From IMG/VR virus record IMGVR_UViG_3300028840_006264, positions 1-33,957 of that record: DNA of 33,957 nt; one strand, given 5' to 3'. The position numbers were made by a program, and so were the translations under genes. Position 1 is the first letter of the stretch; every line of letters begins with the position of its first letter. Below the pieces are notes generated by a model. It had not been told where the DNA came from and did not search any database. It saw only the letters and a program-made list of their open reading frames with translations. This DNA comes from a virus. Shown piece after piece: positions 1 through 5,760 of this stretch.

Positions 1-20
1 AGAAGCGGAATTTTATAGAT

Positions 21-102
21 ATAACTAACTGAAATCATTAAAATAAAAAAAAATCAAAAAAAAATTAAAAATAATTATCTTTATAACTATCTAAAATCAT
101 TA
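21..102. repeat. 20-bp direct repeat pair upstream of the left promoters
   Basis: Two 20-bp copies at 21-40 and 83-102 match at 18 of 20 positions; both start ATAACTA and end AAATCATTA. They are separated by a very A-rich spacer. They lie 37 bp upstream of the first -35 box, so they could be regulator sites or an upstream activating region. The function is inferred from position only. Nothing else is recognisable in 1-138. Confidence 0.4.
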
Positions 103-138
103 TATAATATTTTATAACGAGATATATCAGGCGCGCGG

Positions 139-167
139 TTGACATAAATATATGTTTTTATTATAAA
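139..167 (+). promoter_or_regulatory. sigma70-type promoter P1
   Basis: A perfect -35 box TTGACA (139-144) is followed by a 17-bp spacer and the -10 box TATAAA (162-167). It is the upstream one of two tandem promoters before the left plus-strand gene block. A GCGCGC tract at 131-136 just upstream stands out in this AT-rich sequence. Confidence 0.75.
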
Positions 168-176
168 TCTTTTTTC

Positions 177-205
177 TTGACATTTATAATATGACGCATT
201 ATATT
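177..205 (+). promoter_or_regulatory. sigma70-type promoter P2
   Basis: TTGACA (177-182), 17-bp spacer and TATATT (200-205). The 16 bases from the -10 box onward, TATATTTTAATTATCA (200-215), recur exactly downstream of the -35 box of the leftward promoter (14148-14163, minus strand). The -35 context TCTTGACATTTA recurs at the rightward replication promoter near 16609. These look like co-regulated early promoters of one phage. Confidence 0.8.
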
Positions 206-252
206 TTAATTATCAAAAGGAAATTGCAACTTTAAAAAAAAGGGAGGAAGCC

Positions 253-450
253 ATGAAATTAATTCACGAATTCAAAAATCTTTCGGTTTGTCGCTCTATC
301 GGGGGCGACTATTATATCGAAAACGACAACGGCGATATGATTTTGATATTGTCGGCATCTGGGAGCGATGAGGATAAAATATTAATCAAATGGATGGAAT
401 CTGATTCAAGAATTGAATCAGATTTTTACGAATATCTTAGGGAGGAATAA
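253..450 (+). CDS. small acidic protein of unknown function (65 aa)
   Basis: First gene after the tandem promoters. ATG preceded by a strong AGGGAGG site at 240-246. I do not recognise the product. It is acidic, with no membrane segment or metal motif. Its C-terminal part contains the repeat ESDSRIESDFY, which is nearly identical to the end of the next gene (ESDSRSESDFY). The DNA for this repeat forms a perfect 12-bp hairpin with a 3-nt loop followed by five T's (398-427), so the gene end may also act as an RNA structure or weak terminator. The next gene follows after 4 nt. Confidence 0.65.
   Translation: MKLIHEFKNLSVCRSIGGDYYIENDNGDMILILSASGSDEDKILIKWMESDSRIESDFYEYLREE
398..424 (+). repeat. 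intragenic hairpin followed by T-run
   Basis: A 12-bp perfect stem (398-409 with 413-424), loop GAA, then T's at 423-427. It lies wholly inside coding sequence and is terminator-like but AU-rich. The same structure recurs at 537-563 with a compensatory base-pair change. Confidence 0.7.
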
Positions 451-454
451 TATA

Positions 455-592
455 ATGATGGCAGAAATCAAAATAGATATAAATTGCGAATGCGAAAAAA
501 ATAATTGGCGTAAAAACACGCTCATCGCTTGGATAGAATCCGATTCTCGAAGCGAATCGGATTTTTATCAATTTACAACGAACGAAGGATAG
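455..592 (+). CDS. short chimeric protein (45 aa)
   Basis: Starts ATGATG, with GGAGG (441-445) about 9 nt upstream. Function unknown. The DNA is a mosaic. 470-496 is identical to 1355-1381 of the zinc-ribbon gene at 1337. 495-516 is identical to 1448-1469 of the same gene but is read in another frame. The 3' end is a diverged copy of the end of the gene at 253. It therefore seems to have arisen by internal deletion and joining of its neighbours. The intact start site and ribosome site suggest translation, but the protein may have no selected function. Confidence 0.5.
   Translation: MMAEIKIDINCECEKNNWRKNTLIAWIESDSRSESDFYQFTTNEG
537..563 (+). repeat. intragenic hairpin, paralogue of 398-424
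   Basis: A 10-bp stem (537-546 with 554-563) with a 7-nt loop, followed by T's at 562-566. Compared with 398-424, the central T-A pair is replaced by C-G on both arms, and both codon changes (TCT to TCC, TCA to TCG) keep serine. Confidence 0.7.
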
Positions 593-620
593 ATTAGAAC
601 GTAGGCGAAGGAGGGACGGC

Positions 621-953
621 GTGATAGTACAAATAATTGACAGATATATTTCACATCGGAATTGCCCGATATATCGGGCAATTGATAAAAACAGATATGA
701 ATATCGATTCAGATCTTCAAAATATTTCGAGATTGAATCGATATGGGATTTTAAAAATTGCGAAATTTCGCCACAAAAATATGATGGCAAAATTTCTAAA
801 TTCGAAAAAACATATATGGGAATAGACGGATCATATAGGAAAATGAAAATCGGCAGATCTCATAAGCTTGAGGCCTCGGCGGATGATGTTAGAGAGCCCC
901 ATGGCCTCTCATTAAAAGAAATGATAGAATATATAGAGGAAGAATCGAAATAA
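621..953 (+). CDS. hypothetical protein (110 aa)
   Basis: GTG start with GGAGG at 610-614. The reading frame is open for 110 codons and the next gene starts directly after its stop. The product is basic and rich in Tyr/Lys/Arg, and I do not recognise it. The gene is interrupted by several exact inverted repeats: a 24-bp palindrome at 660-683, an 11-bp stem at 701-711/734-744 and the 12-mer palindrome GCGAAATTTCGC at 760-771. Such density is unusual for coding DNA. Confidence 0.55.
   Translation: MIVQIIDRYISHRNCPIYRAIDKNRYEYRFRSSKYFEIESIWDFKNCEISPQKYDGKISKFEKTYMGIDGSYRKMKIGRSHKLEASADDVREPHGLSLKEMIEYIEEESK
660..683. repeat. 24-bp perfect palindrome inside a gene
   Basis: Twelve bases AATTGCCCGATA are followed at once by their exact reverse complement. 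It lies near the 5' end of the gene at 621. It could extrude as a cruciform, form an mRNA hairpin or bind a dimeric regulator. Confidence 0.75.
701..744. repeat. 11-bp inverted repeat inside a gene
   Basis: ATATCGATTCA (701-711) pairs exactly with TGAATCGATAT (734-744). Four further pairs are possible in the 22-nt loop (713-716 with 730-733). Confidence 0.65.
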
Positions 954-1325
954 ATGAAAATAACAGCAATAAACATATTCGAAAAAAATATCGAATATTC
1001 ATACATATTCGATAATGAATTAGAGGGCTTGCGTTTTGATTTCAAATTCAAAAAATGGCTTAGTTTGAATTTGATAGCCGATTCGTTATTAAAAAACGAT
1101 ATCGATTCATATGGATATCGTTTTATTGAAATATCTAAAAAACGGCTATGTGAACGTAAAAACGCGGCAAAGGCATTAAAAATTGAAAAAAAAATAACGC
1201 TTTCAAAATGCCGCATTTATGCGGCGGCGCATGGATTTAAGATAAAACGGGAAAACGGAAAATATTATATTGACGAATTTTGTTCAAATTCGCCAGAACA
1301 GTTAATGAAATTTATGAAATTATAG
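954..1325 (+). CDS. hypothetical protein (123 aa)
   Basis: ATG follows immediately after the stop codon of the upstream gene (TAA then ATG), so the two are probably translationally coupled; I see no strong separate ribosome site. Lys/Ile/Phe/Tyr-rich, basic in its middle (KKRLCERKNAAKALKIEKK), no recognised domain. It holds five perfect inverted repeats: 975-982/991-998, 1042-1052/1064-1074, 1093-1103/1114-1124 (with a T-run), 1210-1216/1219-1225 and 1274-1280/1286-1292. This points to an unusual mode of sequence evolution or to RNA structure. Confidence 0.55.
   Translation: MKITAINIFEKNIEYSYIFDNELEGLRFDFKFKKWLSLNLIADSLLKNDIDSYGYRFIEISKKRLCERKNAAKALKIEKKITLSKCRIYAAAHGFKIKRENGKYYIDEFCSNSPEQLMKFMKL
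1042..1074. repeat. 11-bp inverted repeat inside a gene
   Basis: TCAAATTCAAA (1042-1052) pairs exactly with TTTGAATTTGA (1064-1074), with an 11-nt loop. Confidence 0.6.
1093..1124. repeat. 11-bp inverted repeat with T-run inside a gene
   Basis: AAAACGATATC (1093-1103) pairs exactly with GATATCGTTTT (1114-1124), with a 10-nt loop. The right arm ends in four T's, giving a terminator-like shape within the reading frame. Confidence 0.6.
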
Positions 1326-1336
1326 GAGATATGAAA

Positions 1337-1534
1337 ATGCAAATAGCAGATATAAAAATAGATATAAATTGCGAATGCGAACATTGCGGGCGGAAATATT
1401 CGCCGCTCGCATATGATGAAATCGGCGATATAATTGAAGCCATTTCAAAAAAAATAATTGGCGTAAAAATAAATGATCTCGTAGCAAAATGCGAATATTG
1501 CGAACGAGATCAAATGATCTCGTTGGAATTTTAA
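1337..1534 (+). CDS. small zinc-ribbon-like protein (65 aa)
   Basis: AGGAG at 1324-1328 fits the ATG at 1337 (8-nt spacing) better than the in-frame ATG at 1331. The protein has an N-terminal CECEHCGRKY and a C-terminal CEYCERD, two CxxC knuckles about 40 residues apart, as in zinc ribbons. The start region is shared at DNA level with the chimeric gene at 455. The 3' end contains competing hairpins (1475-1524). Substrate unknown; it could bind nucleic acid or mediate protein contacts. Confidence 0.6.
   Translation: MQIADIKIDINCECEHCGRKYSPLAYDEIGDIIEAISKKIIGVKINDLVAKCEYCERDQMISLEF
1475..1524 (+). repeat. mutually exclusive hairpins at gene end
   Basis: Segment 1 (1475-1482, GATCTCGT) pairs with segment 2 (1504-1511, ACGAGATC). 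Segment 2, extended to 1503-1511, pairs with segment 3 (1516-1524, GATCTCGTT) across a 4-nt loop. Only one pairing can form at a time, an arrangement like attenuators. A TTTT follows at 1529-1532. Confidence 0.5.
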
Positions 1535-1615
1535 AAAAAACCAAAAATGAAAGGCTTGGGGGCAACATTACGCCCCTGCCGCTTAATTCGGCGTTAGAAG
1601 AGGGAGGAGGAATAA

Positions 1616-2077
1616 ATGAAAAAAAGTAATACAAAATACGAGACACAAATGGAATTAAAAACTCAAAAATTGATGGAAAAGTGGAGAAGCTGCCCTGAGC
1701 GATATCCGGTTTTGATTATCGCGCCGTCTAATCCAAAATCCTATAATGAAAATGATATGATGGAATTTGTCGAATTGATGGACGCCCGAATGATAGATAT
1801 GGAAAACAGATATGCGGGCAAATTGAGTGATTTCATAGTCTGGCGGCAAATTCAAACTGAAATAGTCGAGTCGGCGGAACAAAAAACAACCGTGGTTGTC
1901 AATGCCGAACATTTTTATGATAAATGGCAAGCGACGGAACGAGTGTCCTTTTTAAAGTCATTGTTGCGGAGAGACGGCCATAAAGGAATTTTGTTGCTGA
2001 TCTTTTGTAATGAAAATCTGGCTGGAATTGCATCGGAAATATCGAAATCGGAAAGAGGCGTTATCTGGACACCTTAA
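1616..2077 (+). CDS. hypothetical protein with ATPase-like layout but no P-loop (153 aa)
   Basis: Strong GGAGGAGG ribosome site before the ATG. The protein has a hydrophobic strand PVLIIAPSNP where a Walker A loop might be expected, but no GxxxxGK[ST]. It also has a later strand TVVVNAEHFYDKW resembling a Walker B region, followed by LLLIFCNE. The order resembles a small AAA-like or BrxF-like fold that has lost nucleotide binding, but that is a weak resemblance seen by eye. It could equally be an unrelated alpha/beta protein. It sits between a zinc-ribbon gene and another zinc-ribbon gene. Confidence 0.6.
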   Translation: MKKSNTKYETQMELKTQKLMEKWRSCPERYPVLIIAPSNPKSYNENDMMEFVELMDARMIDMENRYAGKLSDFIVWRQIQTEIVESAEQKTTVVVNAEHFYDKWQATERVSFLKSLLRRDGHKGILLLIFCNENLAGIASEISKSERGVIWTP

Positions 2078-2100
2078 TCTCAATTGTGTTTGTAAGAAGT

Positions 2101-2271
2101 ATGGGTGTAAAAATGGAAATTGAAAACATAAAAATGATTTGTGAATGCGGAAAGCGTTTAAAATATATAGGGACGCAAAAAAATCATTATCTCTTTGAAT
2201 GCGATGACTGCAATAAAACAAAGAAAATCCCAAAAAGATGTACGTTTAACATGACCAAACAAAATAATTGA
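2101..2271 (+). CDS. zinc-ribbon protein (56 aa)
   Basis: Four cysteines in two pairs, CECGKRLKY near the N-terminus and CDDCNKTKKIPKRC near the C-terminus, form a typical short zinc ribbon. Three starts are possible: GTG 2086, ATG 2101 and ATG 2113. AAGAAG just upstream of 2101 decides weakly for that one. It is the last gene of the left plus-strand block, and the stop is followed directly by a terminator hairpin. Probable DNA- or protein-binding accessory factor. Confidence 0.6.
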   Translation: MGVKMEIENIKMICECGKRLKYIGTQKNHYLFECDDCNKTKKIPKRCTFNMTKQNN

Positions 2272-2274
2272 TAA

Positions 2275-2312
2275 AAAGCGAGCCTTTAACTAATCCAGCC
2301 CGGGCTCGCTTT
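2275..2312. terminator. bidirectional intrinsic terminator
   Basis: A perfect 10-bp stem, AAAGCGAGCC (2275-2284) with GGCTCGCTTT (2303-2312), is followed by a T-rich tract on both strands. It sits between convergent genes and overlaps the stop codon of the minus-strand gene at 2290, so it can end both operons. Confidence 0.8.
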
Positions 2313-2862
2313 CTTTTTCTTCGTCAAAATTGAACTTCAAATCAAAGATTATTTTTTCCGTATCTTTATCTAATCCTAAATCCATCTTTATGGCGTGTAT
2401 TTCTTTTACAATTTTAAGCACTTGATTTTGCGCGGCGTGCAATTCATTTGAAAAATCTCTCAATCGATGCAGCGTCACATATTTATTCCCGTCAGCATCC
2501 TCTCCGTTCTTAGAAAGTGTTTCCATATCCAGCCCATTGGCTTTTACTTTTTCTCTTTCTTCATAATAAGTTCTTTGGGCAACTATCATTTTCGCGTGAT
2601 TTGATATTGCAGAAACAAGATGACTTTTCAATAACTCCAAATGATCGCCGGATGCAAGTTCTACCGACAAAGCTTGAACTTTTTCTTGATCATCTCCGAC
2701 ATATAATTGAGAGTAAAAACTATGTTTGAAAGCGTTTTTATTTTTTTTTGGAGCGCCTGGAGACTTGCCGCCATGATAGTAGCATACTTTTTTTCCGTTC
2801 ATGGCGGGGCGTTGGCAACGGTTCCCTGTGCGTTTGCTTTTTGCTTTACATTGCGGGTTCAT
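2290..2862 (-). CDS. HGG-motif protein, possible small terminase subunit (190 aa)
   Basis: The N-terminus has a four-residue metal-type pattern CKAKSKRTGNRCQRP...CYYHGGKSPGAPK (Cys5, Cys16, Cys27, His30), then a charged helical body. This CxxK...CxxPA...C.yHGG..pGAP start is widespread in phage proteins, some annotated as small terminase subunits that recognise packaging sites. No other terminase gene is in the window, so that role is only suggested. It is the last gene of the leftward operon. No strong ribosome site precedes the ATG, so translation may depend on upstream genes. Confidence 0.6.
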   Translation of the reverse strand: MNPQCKAKSKRTGNRCQRPAMNGKKVCYYHGGKSPGAPKKNKNAFKHSFYSQLYVGDDQEKVQALSVELASGDHLELLKSHLVSAISNHAKMIVAQRTYYEEREKVKANGLDMETLSKNGEDADGNKYVTLHRLRDFSNELHAAQNQVLKIVKEIHAIKMDLGLDKDTEKIIFDLKFNFDEEKESEPGLD

Positions 2863-2924
2863 TATTTATCAAGAGGTTATTCCGAGAAACGGCGTAACCA
2901 TAAGGATACACCGTTATTTTAAAT

Positions 2925-3080
2925 TTACCGTTTTATTGTGATAGTTCTTGGAAATCCGCCATCTTTAGGAACATAAGTTACGGTCGTCTTCGTACTTCTT
3001 CCTGATTCCGACGTCACAGTATTAAATACCGCGTCTTTTGTAAGATTCGATTTTTGAATTCTAATTCCAAAATCAATCAT
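2925..3080 (-). CDS. small basic protein (51 aa)
   Basis: ATG at 3080 overlaps the stop of the radical SAM gene (ATGA) and has a perfect AGGAGGT site within that gene's end. The 51-residue product begins MIDFGIRIQKS, contains a Thr/Ser-rich middle and ends TITIKR. It looks beta-rich and is not recognised. The tight overlap and consensus ribosome site argue that it is real. It may work with the radical SAM/ParB pair upstream. A quasi-hairpin (about 2888-2915) follows before the HGG gene. Confidence 0.65.
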   Translation of the reverse strand: MIDFGIRIQKSNLTKDAVFNTVTSESGRSTKTTVTYVPKDGGFPRTITIKR

Positions 3081-4303
3081 AATAGTACCTCCTTTCCATA
3101 TAAATCAACGACACTTGAGTTAAACTCAGAGCGCCTGAACATATAATAAGGCATTCCGTAATCCTCGCAGACAGGTTTTTTAAGAAATCCATCTTTAGTT
3201 ATCTCGCAACCATAAACGGCGAACCATTCTTTTACGCCTATCCCCATTTTACCCGCTTTCGGATCAAACCACATTATACGCATAATCTCATCAAAGGTCA
3301 TTTGAGATTTTAAAGCGTATTTTTTATTCATCCGAAATCCCTTATTTAGTATATAATTCTTTATATTGTATCGCCCTTTGGGGAATTTGTCAACTATATG
3401 GCGCTTGAAGTATGAGTAAGCGATTACAGTATCGTCTTCCAATGAATTAAAACAATGTCTGATAAAATCAATCGTATTCGGAAAAAGCGTATCGTATGTT
3501 TCGTCAAAAACATCCCAATATTTTGTATTCCAATTATAGGATGATCCGAAAACAATACCTGAATCTTTAATCATAGATTGAAGAGTATCGATATATTCTG
3601 TTAATTCTGGGGACGGGTTTTTTAAGCCTTCGTTTATGATATCTCCAAAAGCAATCTTGACTTTTGGCGATATATTTTTAATCTGTTTTCGATTAAAATG
3701 AATCTTTTCGGCCCATATGCCTTCCACGCCTGAATTCTTTAATCGTTCAATAAAAGATGCAAGCTGTTTATTATAACCCAACCATTCCCTCACCATAGGA
3801 TTTATTCCGACTTGTACTCGATGTCCTTTTGATCTTAATTTTTCACATAATGTGAAACGACTATCAATATCCGGGGCGTTACGTTCAAAAATCTTACGAG
3901 TTTGATCAGAGCTATGTGTAATTGTTATATACCAACATGTTGGCTTATCCAACATGTCAAGCGCTTCATCTATTCCATATCCGCCTTTTGTCTGAAACGC
4001 CATTGGAATTCCGACTTCACTCATCAATTTAATGATTGATAAAGCCTGCTCATAATTACTCCTTGCGAATGGGTCCGATCGGTTTGACATCAAGACCGGA
4101 TATCCTTTTTTGAGTAATTTGGCAACAAACGTTTCTCTGTTGTTGAAATCAGTCAACAGTTTTGTTAACGGCGCCATATCGCAGTGTTTATTCATTCCGT
4201 TCAGAATATTAAAGCAATAAGCGCATCCATGAGAGCAAGGGTTAAAACTCAATTCTAACGGAATTTTATGGAATAACAATTCGCCCCAAAACGGTACTAT
4301 CAT
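3077..4303 (-). CDS. radical SAM protein, SplB-like (408 aa)
   Basis: The cluster motif is CSHGCAYC (Cys23, Cys27, Cys30; CX3CX2C), binding the 4Fe-4S cluster that cleaves S-adenosylmethionine. Downstream segments SNRSDPFARSNYEQAL, PMAFQTKGG, WYITITHSSD, a conserved RxxL region and VGINPMV follow the order seen in the spore-photoproduct-lyase (SplB)/Rv2578c-like group. Some of these enzymes act on DNA photolesions. Its start overlaps the ParB-fold gene by 4 nt (ATGA), so the two are co-translated. A phage DNA-base modification or repair role is an inference; the substrate is not visible from sequence. Confidence 0.85.
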   Translation of the reverse strand: MIVPFWGELLFHKIPLELSFNPCSHGCAYCFNILNGMNKHCDMAPLTKLLTDFNNRETFVAKLLKKGYPVLMSNRSDPFARSNYEQALSIIKLMSEVGIPMAFQTKGGYGIDEALDMLDKPTCWYITITHSSDQTRKIFERNAPDIDSRFTLCEKLRSKGHRVQVGINPMVREWLGYNKQLASFIERLKNSGVEGIWAEKIHFNRKQIKNISPKVKIAFGDIINEGLKNPSPELTEYIDTLQSMIKDSGIVFGSSYNWNTKYWDVFDETYDTLFPNTIDFIRHCFNSLEDDTVIAYSYFKRHIVDKFPKGRYNIKNYILNKGFRMNKKYALKSQMTFDEIMRIMWFDPKAGKMGIGVKEWFAVYGCEITKDGFLKKPVCEDYGMPYYMFRRSEFNSSVVDLYGKEVLL

Positions 4304-5016
4304 TTTTTATCCTCCTCCAACAAAGTTTCAAAATATTCAATAATTTTAAGAATCGCTAATGTATCACCCTTAACTTTAAATTTTGTCTTTTTTAACGATT
4401 CCCATTTTTCATACTGGCTTCTATCGAGTACAATTGCAATTGGCCGCTTTTTACTATTTTCGAGTTCTCTTATTTTTCCTGATGACATATCCATCATATC
4501 TTGCGATTCAAATTCATCCAGATCGGATGATTCGTCGTCAATAAAGCCTTCTCGGTTATTGAAAAATTCAGAAGCTGTAAGATCAATTTTTTGAACGTTT
4601 CCGAGAATATCGTCCATGATTACTTTTGAAATTCCGGTTATTTTTGGGTCAACGCCTTTTTCAACAAGTTCATGGATTATTGAATCCCGCTTTTGACGAT
4701 TCACTGTAGCGAGTCGAGCAAGATTATTATCCGCCAAAATATCAGCAAGCTCTTGCTCTTCTGAGTCATAATCCTGATATTCAACCGGTAACTCATTATA
4801 GTCTAATTTTTCGGCAGCTTTCAAAAGACCGTGACCGGCCGTAATAAATCCAGAAAAATTAGATATTCTTATTGGTCTTCTTATACCTTGATCTTTTATT
4901 ATTTCGGCATATAGCTCTATTTGTTCTGTTCCGTGCTGATTATAATTTCGAGGATGTTTAAGTGTTGTCAATTCCGATATTTTAACCAGCTTATCGTACT
5001 TGCATTTTATCTTCAT
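4300..5016 (-). CDS. ParB/Srx-fold protein (238 aa)
   Basis: Residues about 10-100 carry a ParB N-terminal-type domain: HPRNYNQHGTEQIELYAEII, GIRRPIRI and then TAGHGLLKAAEKL, matching the loop that holds the GxxR motif in true ParB. The arginine is missing (GHG). I do not see the helix-turn-helix that recognises parS. This fits the phage ParB-like nuclease/kinase relatives that occur beside methylases, rather than a partition ParB. The chosen ATG at 5016 overlaps the upstream stop (TAATG); a GTG at 5046 would add 10 residues. Stop overlaps the radical SAM start. Confidence 0.8.
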   Translation of the reverse strand: MKIKCKYDKLVKISELTTLKHPRNYNQHGTEQIELYAEIIKDQGIRRPIRISNFSGFITAGHGLLKAAEKLDYNELPVEYQDYDSEEQELADILADNNLARLATVNRQKRDSIIHELVEKGVDPKITGISKVIMDDILGNVQKIDLTASEFFNNREGFIDDESSDLDEFESQDMMDMSSGKIRELENSKKRPIAIVLDRSQYEKWESLKKTKFKVKGDTLAILKIIEYFETLLEEDKK

Positions 5017-5210
5017 TATATTTTCTTCTTTGCTGTCTTGATGCACCTAACTTTCCCATTGCTATTTATTCCATCATTGCAGTCTTGCCATTGAGAGCAA
5101 AACTTCGCATCCAATGAATCATATTTTATTTTTTCATGATCTCTTGAATGATAGCAAGACCAACAATCTATTGTCGATCCTGCTTTTATGCATTTAACAT
5201 AATCGCCCAT
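5016..5210 (-). CDS. Cys-rich small protein (64 aa)
   Basis: Six cysteines, including CWSCYHSRDHE and a later FCSQWQDC, suggest one or two bound metal ions. The arrangement recalls the small Cys protein at 20598 (ICLDCNYYSK...C...C), so the two may be distant relatives. The stop overlaps the start of the ParB-fold gene as TAATG. No clear ribosome site before the ATG at 5210. Function unknown. Confidence 0.6.
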   Translation of the reverse strand: MGDYVKCIKAGSTIDCWSCYHSRDHEKIKYDSLDAKFCSQWQDCNDGINSNGKVRCIKTAKKKI

Positions 5211-5235
5211 TTACCAACATTTTCTTTCAATTTCA

Positions 5236-5760
5236 TTATTTATTAATAACGTTTTCAATTTTCTTATATCTTTCCCCGTTTTTTGAACCCCATATCTCAT
5301 TGCATATTTCATATTTTGATTTTCCACTAATATGCAATCTGATTATTTTTTCCTCTTCTGTTTCATTCCGATATGGATATAAATCATCCCCTATTCTATT
5401 CGATTTTTTATGCTCAATCAACGGGGCGTCACCATTTTTTTCATCACTGGTGACGTGGTCCTGATATTTATTATTTTCAGTGTTTTCAAAGTGATTCGCT
5501 GGTGATTGGCGTTGATATGATGGACAATCAGCTATCCTATTATCGAATGCGATTACAGCCCCATCTCGAACAATAAAACTGTTTTCAAATTCCTCTTTTC
5601 TCCATTTTATTTGATTTTTTCTCCAAAAAACGATACAAAAAAAACATACCAATGCAAAAATGATCAATCCGACAAAAAACTTACCAAAAAGATCAGTCAT
5701 TATAAAAACATATCCGATTCCGGCTCCAGCGATTAATACACCTTGTTGAATTTGATTCAT
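5236..5760 (-). CDS. two-TM membrane protein with C-terminal HTH-like region (174 aa)
   Basis: Two hydrophobic segments at about residues 6-21 and 26-46 anchor the N-terminus. A polar linker (about 50-130) leads to a C-terminal region EEEKIIRLHISGKSKYEICNEIWG that looks like a helix-turn-helix. A membrane-bound DNA-binding protein is therefore plausible. ATG overlaps the stop of the nuclease-fold gene (ATGA), so the two are co-translated. The HTH call is by eye. Confidence 0.6.
   Translation of the reverse strand: MNQIQQGVLIAGAGIGYVFIMTDLFGKFFVGLIIFALVCFFCIVFWRKNQIKWRKEEFENSFIVRDGAVIAFDNRIADCPSYQRQSPANHFENTENNKYQDHVTSDEKNGDAPLIEHKKSNRIGDDLYPYRNETEEEKIIRLHISGKSKYEICNEIWGSKNGERYKKIENVINK

Noticed and set aside
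437-790. Long minus-strand frame opposite the left genes.
   Set aside because: No ribosome site, Phe/Ile/Tyr-rich composition typical of antisense frames of AT-rich DNA, and the plus-strand genes have strong start signals.
3841-3857. A second ParB-like palindrome, TTTCACA(TAA)TGTGAAA.
   Set aside because: Arms resemble half of parS but the central CG is replaced by a 3-nt spacer and the outer TG/CA is missing; it lies inside the radical SAM gene, so it is not called parS.
4300-5016. Calling the ParB-fold protein a true partition ParB for the parS site.
   Set aside because: No parS-binding HTH or partner ParA is visible and the GxxR motif is altered; the phage ParB-like family beside modification genes fits better.
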